This document shows positions 1 to 13,084 of a stretch of DNA of 64,000 nt, one piece after another (the stretch's first letter is position 1; each line of letters begins with the position of its first letter). The position numbers and the translations under genes are program-made. The stretch covers positions 23,057,003-23,121,002 of the forward strand of contig NC_135551.1 of assembly GCF_964340395.1 (NCBI RefSeq), written 5' to 3'. This DNA comes from Glandiceps talaboti. Lineage: Eukaryota; Hemichordata; Enteropneusta; Spengelidae. A model generated the notes under the pieces. The model did no database searches, had not been told where the DNA came from, and saw nothing but the letters and a program-made list of their open reading frames with translations.

Positions 1-421
<421 letters not shown>

Positions 422-429
422 ACCGTTCA

Positions 430-1330
430 TCACATAGGACAGTGTATGAAGAAAGCAAAGACATTAATGTACTAAGGTTTCTTGCCAGCGTAAAGTATCA
501 CTTACAACTGTAATGGCAGGACGTAGGAGATGATAGATTGAAATAGATCCAGGCCGATAGTATTGCTGATAGTACCAACAAGAGAGCTTTAAGTTATCAA
601 CAGCTGAGGGACACATACATTTACACTTTTTCATCGACAACTGATGATCAAACGGTGCAAAATAACTCCTCAAATTACCCATAAGATCACAGAACGAGCA
701 AGGAACTTCAAACTTCCATGTAATTTGCTTGAACCACCACATTTATTCAAATTGCACCACAATGTCTGGAATTTAGACTAAGAAGTGGTAGTTTTTGGTA
801 ATTCTCCGGGGTCAGACTGTCTGGAAATCGCGTGTACCACAGACAACTAATACCTATAGGCTGTCTACTATCAATACTTGATCTGTGACTCTTCTACCAG
901 CGGTGTCGACAGGCTAATTATATGACACAACCAACACAAGATTTTTCGCAAATTCATTCCTTCCATAATTCAAGAAAGGGTCATTTATCGACGATATTTT
1001 TTTTCAAAAAAGACAAAGTAAGGTTGAGCACACTACTAACCTAGCACGCTCTTGTAATTTTTCACGAAAACTTTCGACAGGGTATTTATGAAACTATCAT
1101 CTCCTCGACAAATGGTGAAGCACTACATAGAATGTGTGACACGATTATAAACACATGATTCTTCCAAAGAATGAATTGATAACAGATTAACTTCACCCAA
1201 ATTACCGTATCTGTGCATTTGGGAAAAGGAAACATCCCAGGCGTGTAATTGAACTACACACATGGAAATTATATCTTCCCAGAAAGTAAATAAGTTGGTT
1301 GATTCCATTGATTATTTTCATGTATGTCAC
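430..1330. other. Gene-free stretch
   Basis: Unique-looking sequence between two (TC)n tracts. The ORFs present (longest 92 codons, minus) have no recognisable domain and no splice-site pairing that I could extend. I see nothing functional here. Confidence 0.5.
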
Positions 1331-1335
1331 AGCAC

Positions 1336-1448
<113 letters not shown>

Positions 1449-1784
1449 ATTAATTTTCGTGTCGAGATACTACGTGGTGGACTATGCCGTTAAAGAGGGC
1501 AGTGTTCTTGCTGCCTGGGATTGCTTGTATTGACAATATTTGAATGTAACGAGACTGGCTACAATATTTATCCATCTGTCCTGTCAGTCTGTCTCCCTGC
1601 GTGCCTAACTATATACATAATTATTTATCCTGTATTTTGTATTTGTCTTATAATTGTATTTCTATCTGCCTGTGTTTTACTTATCCTCAGTGTTTTTGCT
1701 GTCTTTCAGAAGGCCCTGGGGAAGACTTGGGTTTAGCTAACCAGGTTATCAGTATGACTTTTAACCCAGGCCTCGTAAAATAAA

Positions 1785-2049
<265 letters not shown>

Positions 2050-2154
2050 TTGTATGTATATAATTGTATGTATCTATGTATTATCACCTATCATTCTATC
2101 GATGTTTCCATATATCGGAAGATAGAGCTTCTAGGACCATTATTTTCGACCCAG

Positions 2155-2245
2155 ACAATAATAATGATAATAATAATAATGTTGGGTTCTTATATAGCGC
2201 TTTCCCACATCGTGCTCAAAGCGCTTTACAATACTGAGGAATGCT
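2155..2245 (+). repeat. Dispersed-element fragment with AAT run and AGCGCTTT pair
   Basis: A degenerate AAT/ATA run is followed by two AGCGCTTT boxes about 30 bases apart (in 2197-2232). From general knowledge, an AAT-rich run joined to a 'TATAGCGC...GTGCTCAAAGCGCTTTAC' core is a common dispersed tail in marine invertebrate genomes. Only one copy is in this window, so the assignment to a transposon tail is an inference. Confidence 0.4.
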
Positions 2246-2299
2246 TTCAAAAAAGTATCAGCCCTCTAAAATCAATTGGCAGGTACTACTAGCCAAGTT

Positions 2300-3480
2300 A
2301 ATACCAAATTGTAATATTATATCTATGTCGTTCCATTCTTCAAAACTAACAGAGGTTTTTTTTCTCAGCCCAAATTAGATGAGTTACTAGGCAACGTTGA
2401 TACCCTGTAGGACCTACCGTCGACATTGTATATCCATACCTAAATTGAACTTCTTTTGTGATTGTTATCTAGAACGCCGTGTACTCCAACCATGTACCTG
2501 GTCAAGCAGACGTAATTGTTTATTGTCATAGATCAAGTAAGGGATGAACCTGACTACACACAAATGCTTACAGTAGACTGTGTATAGGTTGTATATAACA
2601 TGTACATTGTTAAGGCTACAGACAGTTTGCTAAGCTGTGTTCGGGCTAGGATAACTATTAAGGAAATTACAAACACGTTCTCAAGTTACTGGGTTACATA
2701 GTCAATATTTGTGTTTCATAATAACTTGGGCTTGAAATGCTAAGTGCAAATTTGGAAACCTATTACGGATATGTTTTCCAAATCAACGAAACCAGGGAGG
2801 TAGAAGTAAAAAGACAAAAATGTTACTATACTAATAGAATGGCTGTGAACAAAAGTTCAAAAGACCTACTCGACGTTAGATTTCATCATTCCAAGAGTGT
2901 ACCAACTTTAGTGGTATATATAGACAAAACATCACGTTTTATAGTGTGTTCGGTGAAATTGGACCCCATACTCGAGGATTTCAGTTCTTTTTTTCATTCA
3001 CGATAAGCCACCTGGTTGTGCGGTATTTTGTAATGCCCCAGACTCGATTTATATTTTTGTTTTGTAGTCCGAATATTAAAAGCCCAACTCGTTTTGTTGG
3101 AAACCCGCATGCTTCATCATGCCGACAGGGTAGCATTCACTTTTAAATTAAACATTACTGTATGGTTGAAGGCTATCGGTGAATATAACTTTACGATCAA
3201 CTACTCCAGAGTTCCATACAAACAATTTCTTTAAGAAAAAAATAACCGGAAATCAAGTGTAAGTGAGTAGGCAAGATAGCCTGGGGGTTGACTTATTACT
3301 ACATACATATGCATTCATGGCATGTGATGGTATGACGTCACTAAGGGTGAGAATACGTGATAACATTATTCTTTTCATTTCTAACTGCCTAGGTTGCCGA
3401 CCTACCACCGACCAGTTATTTTCATAATTAAGTTTAACTTTTAGTCCCACGAACCGTCACTGCTTCTACAATGGAAGCCA
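2300..3480. other. Gene-free stretch
   Basis: An 89-codon plus-strand ORF (2737-3006) has no recognisable domain and no convincing splice context. Nothing else stands out. Confidence 0.4.
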
Positions 3481-3484
3481 GTAA

Positions 3485-3862
3485 AGCTGTAACAAATATG
3501 TTGGCTGGCCCGAGAAAAAACCTCACTAGCGTTACTACATGATATTGTCTGGGTTGACAAATACCTTTAACTAACATTGCTAAATTGTATCGTCCTAGGA
3601 GACAAAAATATTAACAATATTGTTACACTTTATCGTTTTCTACACCCAAAAAAAATGAAGTAAAATTGTTACATTTTAATTTATTGACATGCCTAAATTT
3701 GGTACAGTGTATATAATTTGGGCAACAGTCTGCTAAGATACAGTGGTGGCTCATACACAGAAAAACAGTATAATATTGGTAACACTTTGGTTATGTCTGA
3801 CGTTGAAAACAAGAAGTTTGAATAAGATTTTTGTGGAGCCAGATAACGTCGTTTTGAGTGAA
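3485..3862. mobile_element. Family E inverted-repeat element, copy 1
   Basis: The right end carries, in reverse complement, ACGTTATCTGGCTCCACAAAAATC. This matches both ends of the better-preserved copy at 51.73-52.17 kb (GTCTGGCTCAACAAAA and, reversed, CACCTGGTTCGACAAAA). Internal motifs of the type GTCTGG...GACAAA and a GTTACACTTT block are shared. The boundaries are approximate. Looks like a decayed non-autonomous DNA transposon. Confidence 0.5.
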
Positions 3863-4154
3863 GTTTCCCTTTGTATTTCAATATTTCTTATCATTCACTG
3901 ACAGTTCGAATTGTTGTGTGAGTTTCGAATATTTATATACTACACTCTGGTTTAGTTCCTTCAATCAATCATGGGTGTTTATTTAGATGCTAACATATTG
4001 TTATATTATCTGTTATGCCATAGAGATATCTCATTGATAAGTTGTTATATCATAAGACGTCTGAAAGATAATCAAAATAAAGGGCAATGTCTGACTATCA
4101 AGCATGGTTAGATAATTATGTCTCTGTCTGCTAGATTTAAACATTGACGTGGAT

Positions 4155-4410
4155 TATGAAAACAATTATGATAAACGTCGATTCGTCAGACGTCACAAAA
4201 AAACTTACTTAAACATTGTAAAATTTTCATTGCACGAGCTACCTATAGGTAATACGATTCCTAAAAGATTACAATCATATCAATTGTATTTAAATTTTTG
4301 TCTAGCCAGATGATACGATGTAGCAATTTTATCTTTTTTTTTGTAGAGCAAGGCGATGACATGTAGCAGTAATGGTAAACATTTTGTCTGGCCAAAAGAC
4401 CGTCTGTTTC
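4155..4410. mobile_element. Family E element, partial copy
   Basis: It shares with 51.82-51.90 kb the block 'TTCGTCA..GTC..CGTCACAAA...TTGCACGAGCTACC' and with the other copies two TTTTGTCT(A/G)GCCA motifs. Ends are not definable. Probably a fragment of the same TIR element family as at 3.5 kb and 51.7 kb. Confidence 0.4.
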
Positions 4411-5032
4411 AATTTATCTGTCTTCTATTGTAACATAGAATTTTGCTGAAATAAGGAGACAAAAATCAGGAGTTCATCTATCAAACCAGACATCCCATTG
4501 TGTCAACTTAATACTTCAGAAAGCCAACTTGAATACCCTTTACAACAATACACCGGGTTTGCTGGTACTTGTGAGGTTATTGCTCTGAGTGGATTTTACG
4601 TGTATAATAAAGTACGTCAACGTGCCATAACATACCCATAATTCAACATTCAGTCACCACCTTATTTACAGAGTTTCAAACTAATTGTAAGTACGACATT
4701 GTAAATAATCAACTTCTGATTCTACAAATGGTCAGATCTAAGTTTGAGAATATTTTTGGGCGGCAGTTGTCAGAATCTTATATTATGTTGCCATGCCAAC
4801 CTCTTAATGTATCGAGGTTTAGGCAACGTTATGTCAGAGATGATGTTATGACACAAGTGTGAACGCAGGAATTATGAATGGTAGATTCTTTCGTTCGTTG
4901 GCCTTTCCTCGTTTATTACCCTATCCATACACCTATAAATCTCTACATTCGAAGACTCTATCTGTCCCAAATCCCTCACGCTATCCAACCATCCACTGGT
5001 ACACGGCACCAATCAACCAAGTCAAAAACTTC

Positions 5033-5165
5033 GATTCATTCATTCATTCATTCATTCATTCGTTCATTCATTCATTCATTCATTCATTCATCCATCCATT
5101 CATCCATCCACCCCCCTCCCCCACCCCCCCACCCTCCATCCATCCATCCATCCATTCATTCACCC
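5033..5165. repeat. (CATT)n/(CATC)n microsatellite with C-rich interruption
   Basis: Runs of ATTC and ATCC tetranucleotides are broken by a C-rich stretch around 5109-5132. The FIHS/HPSI peptides in this region are repeat translations. Confidence 0.95.
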
Positions 5166-5436
5166 ACTCGAAAATTTCAAAGTTGCACGCCGAGGCACGT
5201 ACACTGACGTCACCGTCTTTTCCATTGTGATTTACACACGACATGTGTCAATCGTCAATAGTTTTGAATACAGCCCAGACTACGGTAGGTTCGTATATGA
5301 TTATGGTTGACTGAGATCACATACGTGTTGAGTTTCGCCTGTCTGGATATTACTGAGATACAATGGTATGTCACTTATGGAAATATGGACTAAAAACAGA
5401 CACAAAAGACAGAGTCATCATCTAAATTTAACTTAC

Positions 5437-5703
5437 TGCCAGTTGATGAACAATTAATTGGGGTTTCCTCTGTTCCTCATTATCAATATACATGAAATCC
5501 GCCACTCCGTTTCCAGCATTCTTCAAGTTCACGTCCTCTCCCAAGTCCACAACAATGATGTCCCTAGAAGGGTCAACGTCAAAATGTCCATCCTCCACAA
5601 CAATTCGGTTCGATAGTAATAACAGCACCACAAACGAAACCAAAATCACCTTGAGTAGTAAGAGGGTTCGCTTGACCGTCGATCGAGGAAGACGAACCAA
5701 CAT
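5437..5703 (-). CDS. Candidate first coding exon of a type II membrane protein
   Basis: Unrecognised gene. The minus-strand frame from the ATG at 5703 gives 89 residues: a short basic N-terminus (RLPRSTVKR), one hydrophobic segment at about residues 13-31 (leucine/valine rich) and an acidic lumenal stem (DGHFDVDPSRD). It stops exactly at a consensus donor GTAAGT (5436-5431, phase 0). An acceptor-like GTGACACAG lies 8 bases before the ATG, so a 5' UTR exon may be spliced on. An upstream in-frame ATG at 5775 would give a 115-residue ORF instead. The topology resembles the start of Golgi glycosyl- or sulfotransferases, but no catalytic domain is visible and no downstream exon was found toward the left edge. 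The function is not established. Confidence 0.35.
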
Positions 5704-5779
5704 TTCATAGTCTGTGTCACTAAACCAGTACGTCGTAATGATCTGCGTGAACCGTATCTTACCAGAGTTGATCATTATC

Positions 5780-8140
5780 TGTAAGTAGTTCCGTCACGTT
5801 CTTGTAGAGTGCTAATCCGAATACAGAGCGTATTGTACCTCCAAGTACCCCTGCCGTCACCATGCGCGTGTCTTGGAGCAAAGTATGTGAATCTCGAATT
5901 TCTGCAGGATAATCCCTTACGAGTTAATCACTCCATGGGTCCGTGTTATATGTCAACATTTTCACGTACAGTCTGCATATTTCGTCGCTGTAGCCCCATT
6001 ATTAGTAGACCCACTACACACTATGGTCTTTATCCGACGAGTGTTGGCTAATCTACTTCAGCGATAACAGTTGTGATTTCCAGTTCAAAATCTCTCGAAT
6101 GGTGATCAATTTGCTCCGTGGTAAAAATCTGAAGAAAAAAAAGAAAAGACCTCGATCATTCGATAGAAAGATTTAAATTTCAATACATTTCAATCAACTA
6201 GACAGCAGACTAGCTATAGACTTATGTAAGGGGTGGTCAATTAGTAAAGACAGGTGAGGTGAATACATTTATATGGTTGACTTCCTCGGCGATGTCTGTG
6301 TCTAATGTTTATTGTTATGTCATCTGTAATGAATTAAAATAACAAGCAGAGTTTGTGTCTTGATACATCTTCAAGGACAAAACAAACAATAAGACTGATA
6401 GAAAGCGTTTCGACAAAATAAGTTGAAGGTATTCATGGTGTCCAGTTTTAGTTTGGTAAGCTTGTAGAACTAGTTTTTCAGTGAAGCAAAGTTGTCCCTT
6501 TTCACTACCGAGTCATTTTCTTTTGTCGGAAAGGTTAACAACATACACCTGCATTCACAACGACTGTTTGTACCGTGTAACCCATCCATATAAACAATGA
6601 AGTGGCCCGTCATTATCAACTTGTATATCCAATGTTATTTGATACTCAACTACATAGCTACTGTACTCAGCAAACCAGTGGGAAATTGAATTGCTATATA
6701 TCTTGGGGCCGTCATTAGATATCTCGAGGACAACAACACCCACCCTTCTTACAATTCTTAAAATACAGTAGCTATACGATTAAGGCGAATTTCTTTTCAA
6801 CAAAATGAGTATCGCTATAATTACCATCAAAGTTGCAACCTCGCTTTTTTTTTCTTTTCTTTTTTATAAAAGAACGACTTCCCTTGCTTTTGTCAAGAGA
6901 ACCCTAGTAATCTAAATGATATATCAACACGGGACAACCAATGAGGATATAATTGTATACAGGGAGACATGTACAGCCCTTTTTGACAAGGACATGGAAA
7001 TAAAGGAAAACCGCAATTTTAAGACATAATGAAAAGATTGATCGATTTAGCATGTGAGACACAGCAGACATATATACAAATTACATAGCAGACGAGGTCG
7101 AATTATAACAGCACTTTGTAAAAAGGTTCGAACATGTGCCAGTATTCAAGGGTATGAGAGGATGACTAAGTCTGAATAAAACGTATATTTGTGTTCTAGG
7201 CTAGTACTGGGTCGACAGCTACCAAGCCTATAGAAATATTGTAATGACCTAACCTACACATATCATCGTCCTCGGTATTTACTAAGTGACTTTTAAACTT
7301 GGAATTGAGTTTATCCAAGGAATTGCAACAAGCTAAGGTCGTGACGTAGGTTAATCCTGTATACATGTTTGACCTAAACAGTCGCCCTGGCGGTGTGCAC
7401 AGAAAGCTATGTATGAATGGTGACTCACGTTCACCGTTTGAGCATAGACCCTACACCCTTTGGTGTGGGTAGGGTTCTATAGTTTGAGAATGACACACAA
7501 TACATTTTAAACGTTGTAAATCTACTCGACAATTGTCGTATGACAACTATGACAGTCGTCTACTTACCCTATACAAACTTAGCTTTGACGCCTACCTTAT
7601 AATAAGCAACCAATTATGACCATCTGTGCCCTTATTAACGTGGTCATGTAGTACCCGTACGCTGCAGACGTTCTGTATGACTGCGGCTTGCTTTTTCGGT
7701 TGAGTCGTCGGCAACAGAGGGCATCATACCATACGCACCATTTGTCATGTCATTTCAACCTTTGCACTCGTTTTGTCAAAAGCTAATTCCATTGCATACG
7801 TAAACAGAATGTCATGCTATACTCCAAGACTAAAAGAAATATTACGAATACTAAAACTAAATTCTTTCTAAGACGTTAAATATACAAGTGGCCGCTAAAA
7901 GTCAAAGTACTGTTATATTTGAAGCTTAATAAGTTAAGATGTTTTAAAAGAGTTCAACCAAAAGGAAGAGAGTACGTGAGTTGATGGTCTTTCATTGCAA
8001 TTGTATGTGTCTATACCTCCTTAACAATTCTATACATGAACACTGCGTTTTATTCAAAGATAAAACTGTTCACAGTTTTTATTATTGAGATACGTCCATA
8101 TTATCAGCACATAATGTGCTATGCATTGATGACAGAACCA
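5780..8140. other. Gene-poor stretch
   Basis: No gene can be assembled. A 62-codon minus ORF (6555-6743) has a codon-like look (segment NDGPLHCLYGWVTRY) but no family I recognise. A short imperfect hairpin lies at 7443-7483. Otherwise AT-rich unique sequence. Confidence 0.4.
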
Positions 8141-8149
8141 TGGAATATA

Positions 8150-8200
8150 AAGCTATAAAAAGGCGAAGACGCTCAGACAGTCCTTGAGAGAGAGCCACAG
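8150..8200 (+). promoter_or_regulatory. Possible TATA-type core promoter
   Basis: A TATAAAAAGG box at about 8155-8164 is followed about 25-30 bases downstream by GCTCAGACAGTCC, which could act as an initiator. The first ATG downstream (8272) opens only a 44-codon frame, so no gene is confirmed. This call rests on the box alone. Confidence 0.2.
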
Positions 8201-8509
8201 ACAGGACGAAGTTATTGATACCCACTGTCTCTTTGTTTGCAAGTCGGTGACCCTATATTATCAATTGTAAAGATGACATGGACTAAACTATTGCCATGTA
8301 TCTACGCACTCTGCCATGTACAACACTTACTGTATTTACAGCATGTGTGTACACAAACGTACTGCCGGTGGCTAGGCTGGGATGACACCCTTTCCCCTTT
8401 AGTATGATACATGTAGTATATATTGCCTGCACAATGTATATGAAGCATGTCGCCAAGGGAACTGATGGTTAAAAACACTGAATGAAATGATTCGATACGT
8501 ATTTACAAT

Positions 8510-8700
8510 GTGATGTGATGTGATGTGATGTGATGTGATGTGATGTGATGTGGTGTGATGCGATGTGTGTCAGTCTGTGTCCGTCATTCCGTCTGTCTGT
8601 CTGTGTGTATGTATTTGCGTGATGTGGTGTGATGCGATGTGTGTCAGTCTGTGTCCGTCATTCCGTCTGTCTGTCTGTGTGTATGTATTTGCGTGTACCT
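8510..8700. repeat. (TGATG)n and 75-bp tandem duplication
   Basis: A pentanucleotide TGATG array occupies about 8511-8555. It is followed by a segment of about 75 bases (TGATGTGGTGTGATGCGATG... to ATTTGCGTG) present twice head to tail (about 8546-8620 and 8619-8695). Confidence 0.85.
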
Positions 8701-8739
8701 ATCTGTGTTTGTGTCTAGTATGTCTGTCCGTGTTTGTCT

Positions 8740-8745
8740 AATTTT

Positions 8746-8776
<31 letters not shown>

Positions 8777-8930
8777 GGCTGGTTGTCTGTCTGTCTGTAT
8801 GTCTGTATGTATGTATGTATGTATGTATGTATGTATGTATGTATGTATGTATGTATGTATGTATGTATGTATGTATGTATGTATGTATGTATGTATGTAT
8901 GTCTGTCTGTCTGTCTGTCTGTCTCCGGGG
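8740..8930. repeat. (TCTG)n/(ATGT)n microsatellite
   Basis: TCTG units, then about 25 ATGT units, then TCTG again. It is responsible for the MYVC and IHTY ORFs on both strands. Confidence 0.98.
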
Positions 8931-9001
8931 GACTGTCTGTCTGTGTTTCTGTAGCTTTTCCTTGTAAACTGCATTGGGGTTATTTTAATGGTAAACGCTA
9001 T

Positions 9002-9355
9002 TTAAAGTGGCCATATGGATGAGAATTTGGTATTTATTTTGGATTTTTATTTGATAAAACAGCTTCACCATATTTTTCTACTTGGAAAAATAATGTGAAA
9101 GAACATATACCAAGTCCATGTTCATAACTCAATATATTGCAAAAAGATGCACAAAGTGTAAAAAGTTTGTTATTGTACGTACAATAACAAACATTTTACA
9201 CATTGTTTAATGTTTTGTCGTTTATTGAGTTACGAACATGGACTTGGTATATGTTATTGCACATTATTTTTTCAAGTAGAAAAACATAGTGAAGCTGTTT
9301 TATCAAATAAAAATCCAAAATAAATACCAAATTCTCATCCATATGGCCACTTTAA
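9002..9355. mobile_element. Foldback MITE family A, copy 1 (near-perfect 354-bp palindrome)
   Basis: The first 54 bases (from TTAAAGTGGCCATATGGATG) are repeated perfectly in reverse complement at the right end. The two halves meet at a palindromic centre GTTTGTTATTGTAC/GTACAATAACAAAC at 9178/9179. No coding capacity. Related copies lie at 29.08, 31.07 and 62.42 kb. This copy is the best preserved. The superfamily is unknown because no clear target-site duplication could be fixed. Confidence 0.85.
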
Positions 9356-9359
9356 GAAA

Positions 9360-10060
9360 AACAGATTACATTAGACCATGTTAAGTATGTATTATTTAAG
9401 CTGACTTCAATGGCAATTGTAGAGTCTAGTAATTTTCTGAAAAGTGTTTTTGGTGACCTCAGGAAGCTTACACCTGGAATGTTCCAATTTGATCCTATAT
9501 GTATAATATGTTCGAGTTTAGTCCCATAACTGTAATCTGAGAGCTGAAACTCACCAAACATCGCAACCAGATACGACTATGAATATACATTCTGATGTCA
9601 TCACCAAAGGAACATCACTTTACACGTCGGAAAAGTTTCATGTGTTACACGCGAACACCGCTTCCCGTTGTTACGTATACTGAAGCTAAATGGCAACTTG
9701 CGTTTATTGAACGACAGACACATGACCTTGTCAGGCCCAATTATGACCCAATTATGTTTTTTTTTTGTCATCGTTAATTGGTTAAATGTAACTGAATCCA
9801 TATAAGAAGGTCGTAAGATTTACACTTGGTATATCAAATGACAGACAACGTACACTATGGTTTATGACGAATTCACACCGTATAGACTCATTCATGTCGC
9901 ACGGTCACCCCAAGGTGTGGTGGTGACGAGTATATGCCATAAAGAAGGACAAAACACAGTGCAAATTACGTGACTGTTCATTTGCTGCCTGGGTCACAAC
10001 CAAATGTCTGGCTGGCTGCCTTTAAAATTTAAACCATATTCTAAGTTAATATAGTATTTC
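9360..10060. other. Gene-free stretch
   Basis: Only short ORFs in shadowing frames (66-69 codons) and no domain or splice evidence. Confidence 0.4.
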
Positions 10061-10067
10061 TTCCGCA

Positions 10068-10070
10068 ATT

Positions 10071-10107
<37 letters not shown>

Positions 10108-10322
10108 GTCAGTCAGTCAGTCAGTCAGTCAATCAATCAATGAACCAAACCACCAATCAACCAACCAATCAATCAACCTGTCAGTCAGTCAGTCAGTCAG
10201 TCAGTCAGTCAGTCAGCCAGTCAGTCAGCCAGCCAGCCAGTCAACCAACCAACCGGTCAACCAACCCACCAACCCACCCACCCACCCACCCACCAACCAA
10301 CCAACCAACCAACCAATCAATA
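10068..10322. repeat. (AATC)n/(AGTC)n/(AACC)n microsatellite
   Basis: Tetranucleotide array drifting AATC, AGTC, AACC, ACCC and back to AATC. Confidence 0.97.
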
Positions 10323-11357
10323 AAGTGAAGCCTATTAACTAATGAGACTATACATAGAATAATGCCATACCTTCATGAAATTACTAATCATGAAATCAGT
10401 GTCCTGAACTTGGCGCCAAATAAGGTATAAATAGCAGCTAAACGTTTGTGATGCCGGTATTAGAGAGTGAGTTAACCTCGAAGCATTCATACTATTTAGA
10501 TACCTGTTCTACATTGTACGCACGTCACGGTGAAGTAGGTCTTCATCGCATGAACGCAAACAGTGTTTTGTTCATTGAATTCAGTCGTATAAGTAGCCTG
10601 GTATACAAGAGAATGGCGACACGGAGGCCCCTACATGCTTTGTTCATGGCGAGAGTGGTATTAAATGTTCTATTTTGCCTTTAAGCTCTGAACAATGAGT
10701 ACTAGTACATGTAGTTTGTAAGCTACACTGGCACCAGTCCCTTGAGAGACTTTTTTAAAATGTCACATTCTTCAAAGTTTGTTTTTCATGAAAATATCCT
10801 CCACTTATATACCAGTAGCCCCACCCCCCGGGGGGGGGGGCTGTACGGTATACGGGTTCACTCAACTATTTCGCGTAAAAGAACACACTTTAGTTTATTC
10901 AAATACTGGTGAGGGAGGAATGGAAAAACCCCTAAAGACTTTAATTATCAAGCAAGTCTACTTGTATGATTGTACTTCCATATCATGATCAACAGACATA
11001 TATGCATTTCTGATATTTGTAATACAAATAAATCCACAAATCCAATATAACTACATCACGAGTTTTGAGGTGAGTCCTGTGGTTTCTAGGCAACAACACT
11101 GTTAACCATGATGCTCATCTATCACCCTTATATTTCCACAATAGTTTGTTTCAAGTTGCGGAATCGGAAAAGTTACTCCAGTATCGCGACAGGAGAATGA
11201 TGAGCAACGCAAGAGTTAGTAAGAATATCTTGCAGGTATTGGAAAACATAGGTTTTTATTTTTATTGTCATTGTAGTTCCGCAGATGAATCCGAATCTTC
11301 TTATTACTACCAATCAACTCGTCATTATTAGACAGCGTGATTCTTGCAACAGTGATA

Positions 11358-11389
11358 TACATACATACATACATACATACATACATACA

Positions 11390-11440
<51 letters not shown>
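11358..11440. repeat. (ATAC)n-(AT)n microsatellite
   Basis: About 15 ATAC units and then AT dinucleotides. Confidence 0.97.
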
Positions 11441-11441
<1 letters not shown>

Positions 11442-11519
11442 TAATTCAAAATTAGTCGCCTGATGAAGCATATATCTGTGTTCAACCAAATGAAATAAGT
11501 AATTCAGAGTTCTTTATCT

Positions 11520-11800
11520 ATATATACCTACCTATCAAACCACCCACCCACCCATCTACCTACCTACACATATATACATACATACATACTTACACACACA
11601 TACATACATACACACACACACATGCATGCATACATACATACATACATACATACATACATACATACATACATACATACATACATACATACATGCATACATG
11701 CATACATGCATGCATACATGCATACATGCATACATACATACATACATACATACATACATACATACATACATACATACATACATGCATGCATACATACCGA
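11520..11800. repeat. (CATA)n microsatellite with CATG variants
   Basis: Long CATA array interrupted by GCATGCAT variants. Overlapping MYVC/IHTY frames on both strands are artefacts. Confidence 0.97.
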
Positions 11801-12679
11801 TTTTTTTAAAAACGATTTTGAACATGGTAAATATGTAATAACATGATGAATTCTGAGAACTGCAAGGGAGATCTGAGCAGCTGTACATGTCTTTGAGCCA
11901 TTCCGATGTGTCGATCGAACGGTCTTTGTTGTCTCGAACGGACCGAAGTTTATACTGTTGTCGGCAGAACAAAAACTTAAGTACACATGTATGGTCGTCA
12001 ATGCTGACAGAAAAGAAGACCACTGCGAGGAATTTAATCTGTCTAAATTGTTAGATTCTTGTGAGCTCTTAATGAAAAATATATCGAGGCATGTATACCA
12101 TTTGATCTATGCGCCACATTGAGTACAATCATAGAATTTCAGGATTTCAAGACTGGTTATTAATGCAAGTGGTGACATACAGAAGTCTACACTTCACAGA
12201 TATGATTCCAACCATATTGACCGACAGAATGCCGATGATATTGAAACTAGAACGTGTCGAGATAAGAATGTCATGGTCAAGTACATCTAATGTAGCGGAA
12301 CGATCAGAAGTATACATTAATTGATTGCTTATTTTTCTCTAGACGATAAAGTGATGATGCATGCGTACAACTTGTGACTTCCATCTCGAACGAGGTGCTT
12401 ACGCAGTTTGTATGGGCTTCGTGTGATATACGTAGTTCCTAGTGCCTCCCTCCTCCTTACTTACTGCTCGGGGGAATTAATAACTAGGATCAAGTGTCGC
12501 CCCAGGGAATCAGTCATAGGATTAAGGGTCTCCCCGGGCTCTAGAAACTAGCAATGCGTTATCTGTAAAATATGTAATAATAAACTGAGGAGAATAGCTT
12601 TCTCTGGAAAATATTGAAATTGAGTTCATCCTTCACTGTCCGTTTGTCTGTCTGCCTGCCATACCTCCTTTCTACCCCT

Positions 12680-12806
12680 CCCTCCATGTCCCTCCCTCCC
12701 TCCCTCCCTCCCTCACTCACTCACTCACTCACTCACTCACTCACTCACTCACTCACTCACTCACTCACTCACTCACTCACTCACTCACTCACTCACTCAC
12801 TCACAA
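12680..12806. repeat. (CCCT)n-(CACT)n microsatellite
   Basis: CCCT units followed by about 22 CACT units. The 156-codon ORF that covers them (12614-13084) is open partly because of the repeat, and its C-terminal part has no family I recognise. Confidence 0.95.
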
Positions 12807-13084
12807 CTCCCAATCCACTCATTGCTGTAGTTTCTCGGGAGTTAAGTCAAGTCAACCCAAGTCAAGTGGGAAAGAATAAAAGGAAAATACTGTTAAATGG
12901 CATAGGCGGGTTATATTCTATATTCAGTATACAACCTGATGACAGAAAAGTAACATTCTACACTGTAGCTAGTCTTATGGATCCAGGATATAAACAGGAT
13001 TTCACCCTGAGACAAGTTAACGTGTTTGATGGATGCCGACTTGAAGTGATGGAATGCATAGTTGAGGTTATGGCAAGAGGCTAA

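Noticed and set aside
10068-10322. Possible CRISPR-like regular array
   Set aside because: It is a drifting tetranucleotide repeat without spacers, in a eukaryotic context.
11449-11500. CTGATGA box beside (AT)n at 11.46 kb as a third hammerhead
   Set aside because: No stem II can be formed before the next GAAA, and no stem III or cleavage triplet follows.
12930-12955. CTGATGACAGAAAAG as a hammerhead core
   Set aside because: There is no room for stem II between CTGATGA and GAAA.
12614-13084. 156-codon ORF containing SLTH repeats
   Set aside because: Opened by a CACT microsatellite. The non-repeat C-terminal part shows no domain or splice evidence.
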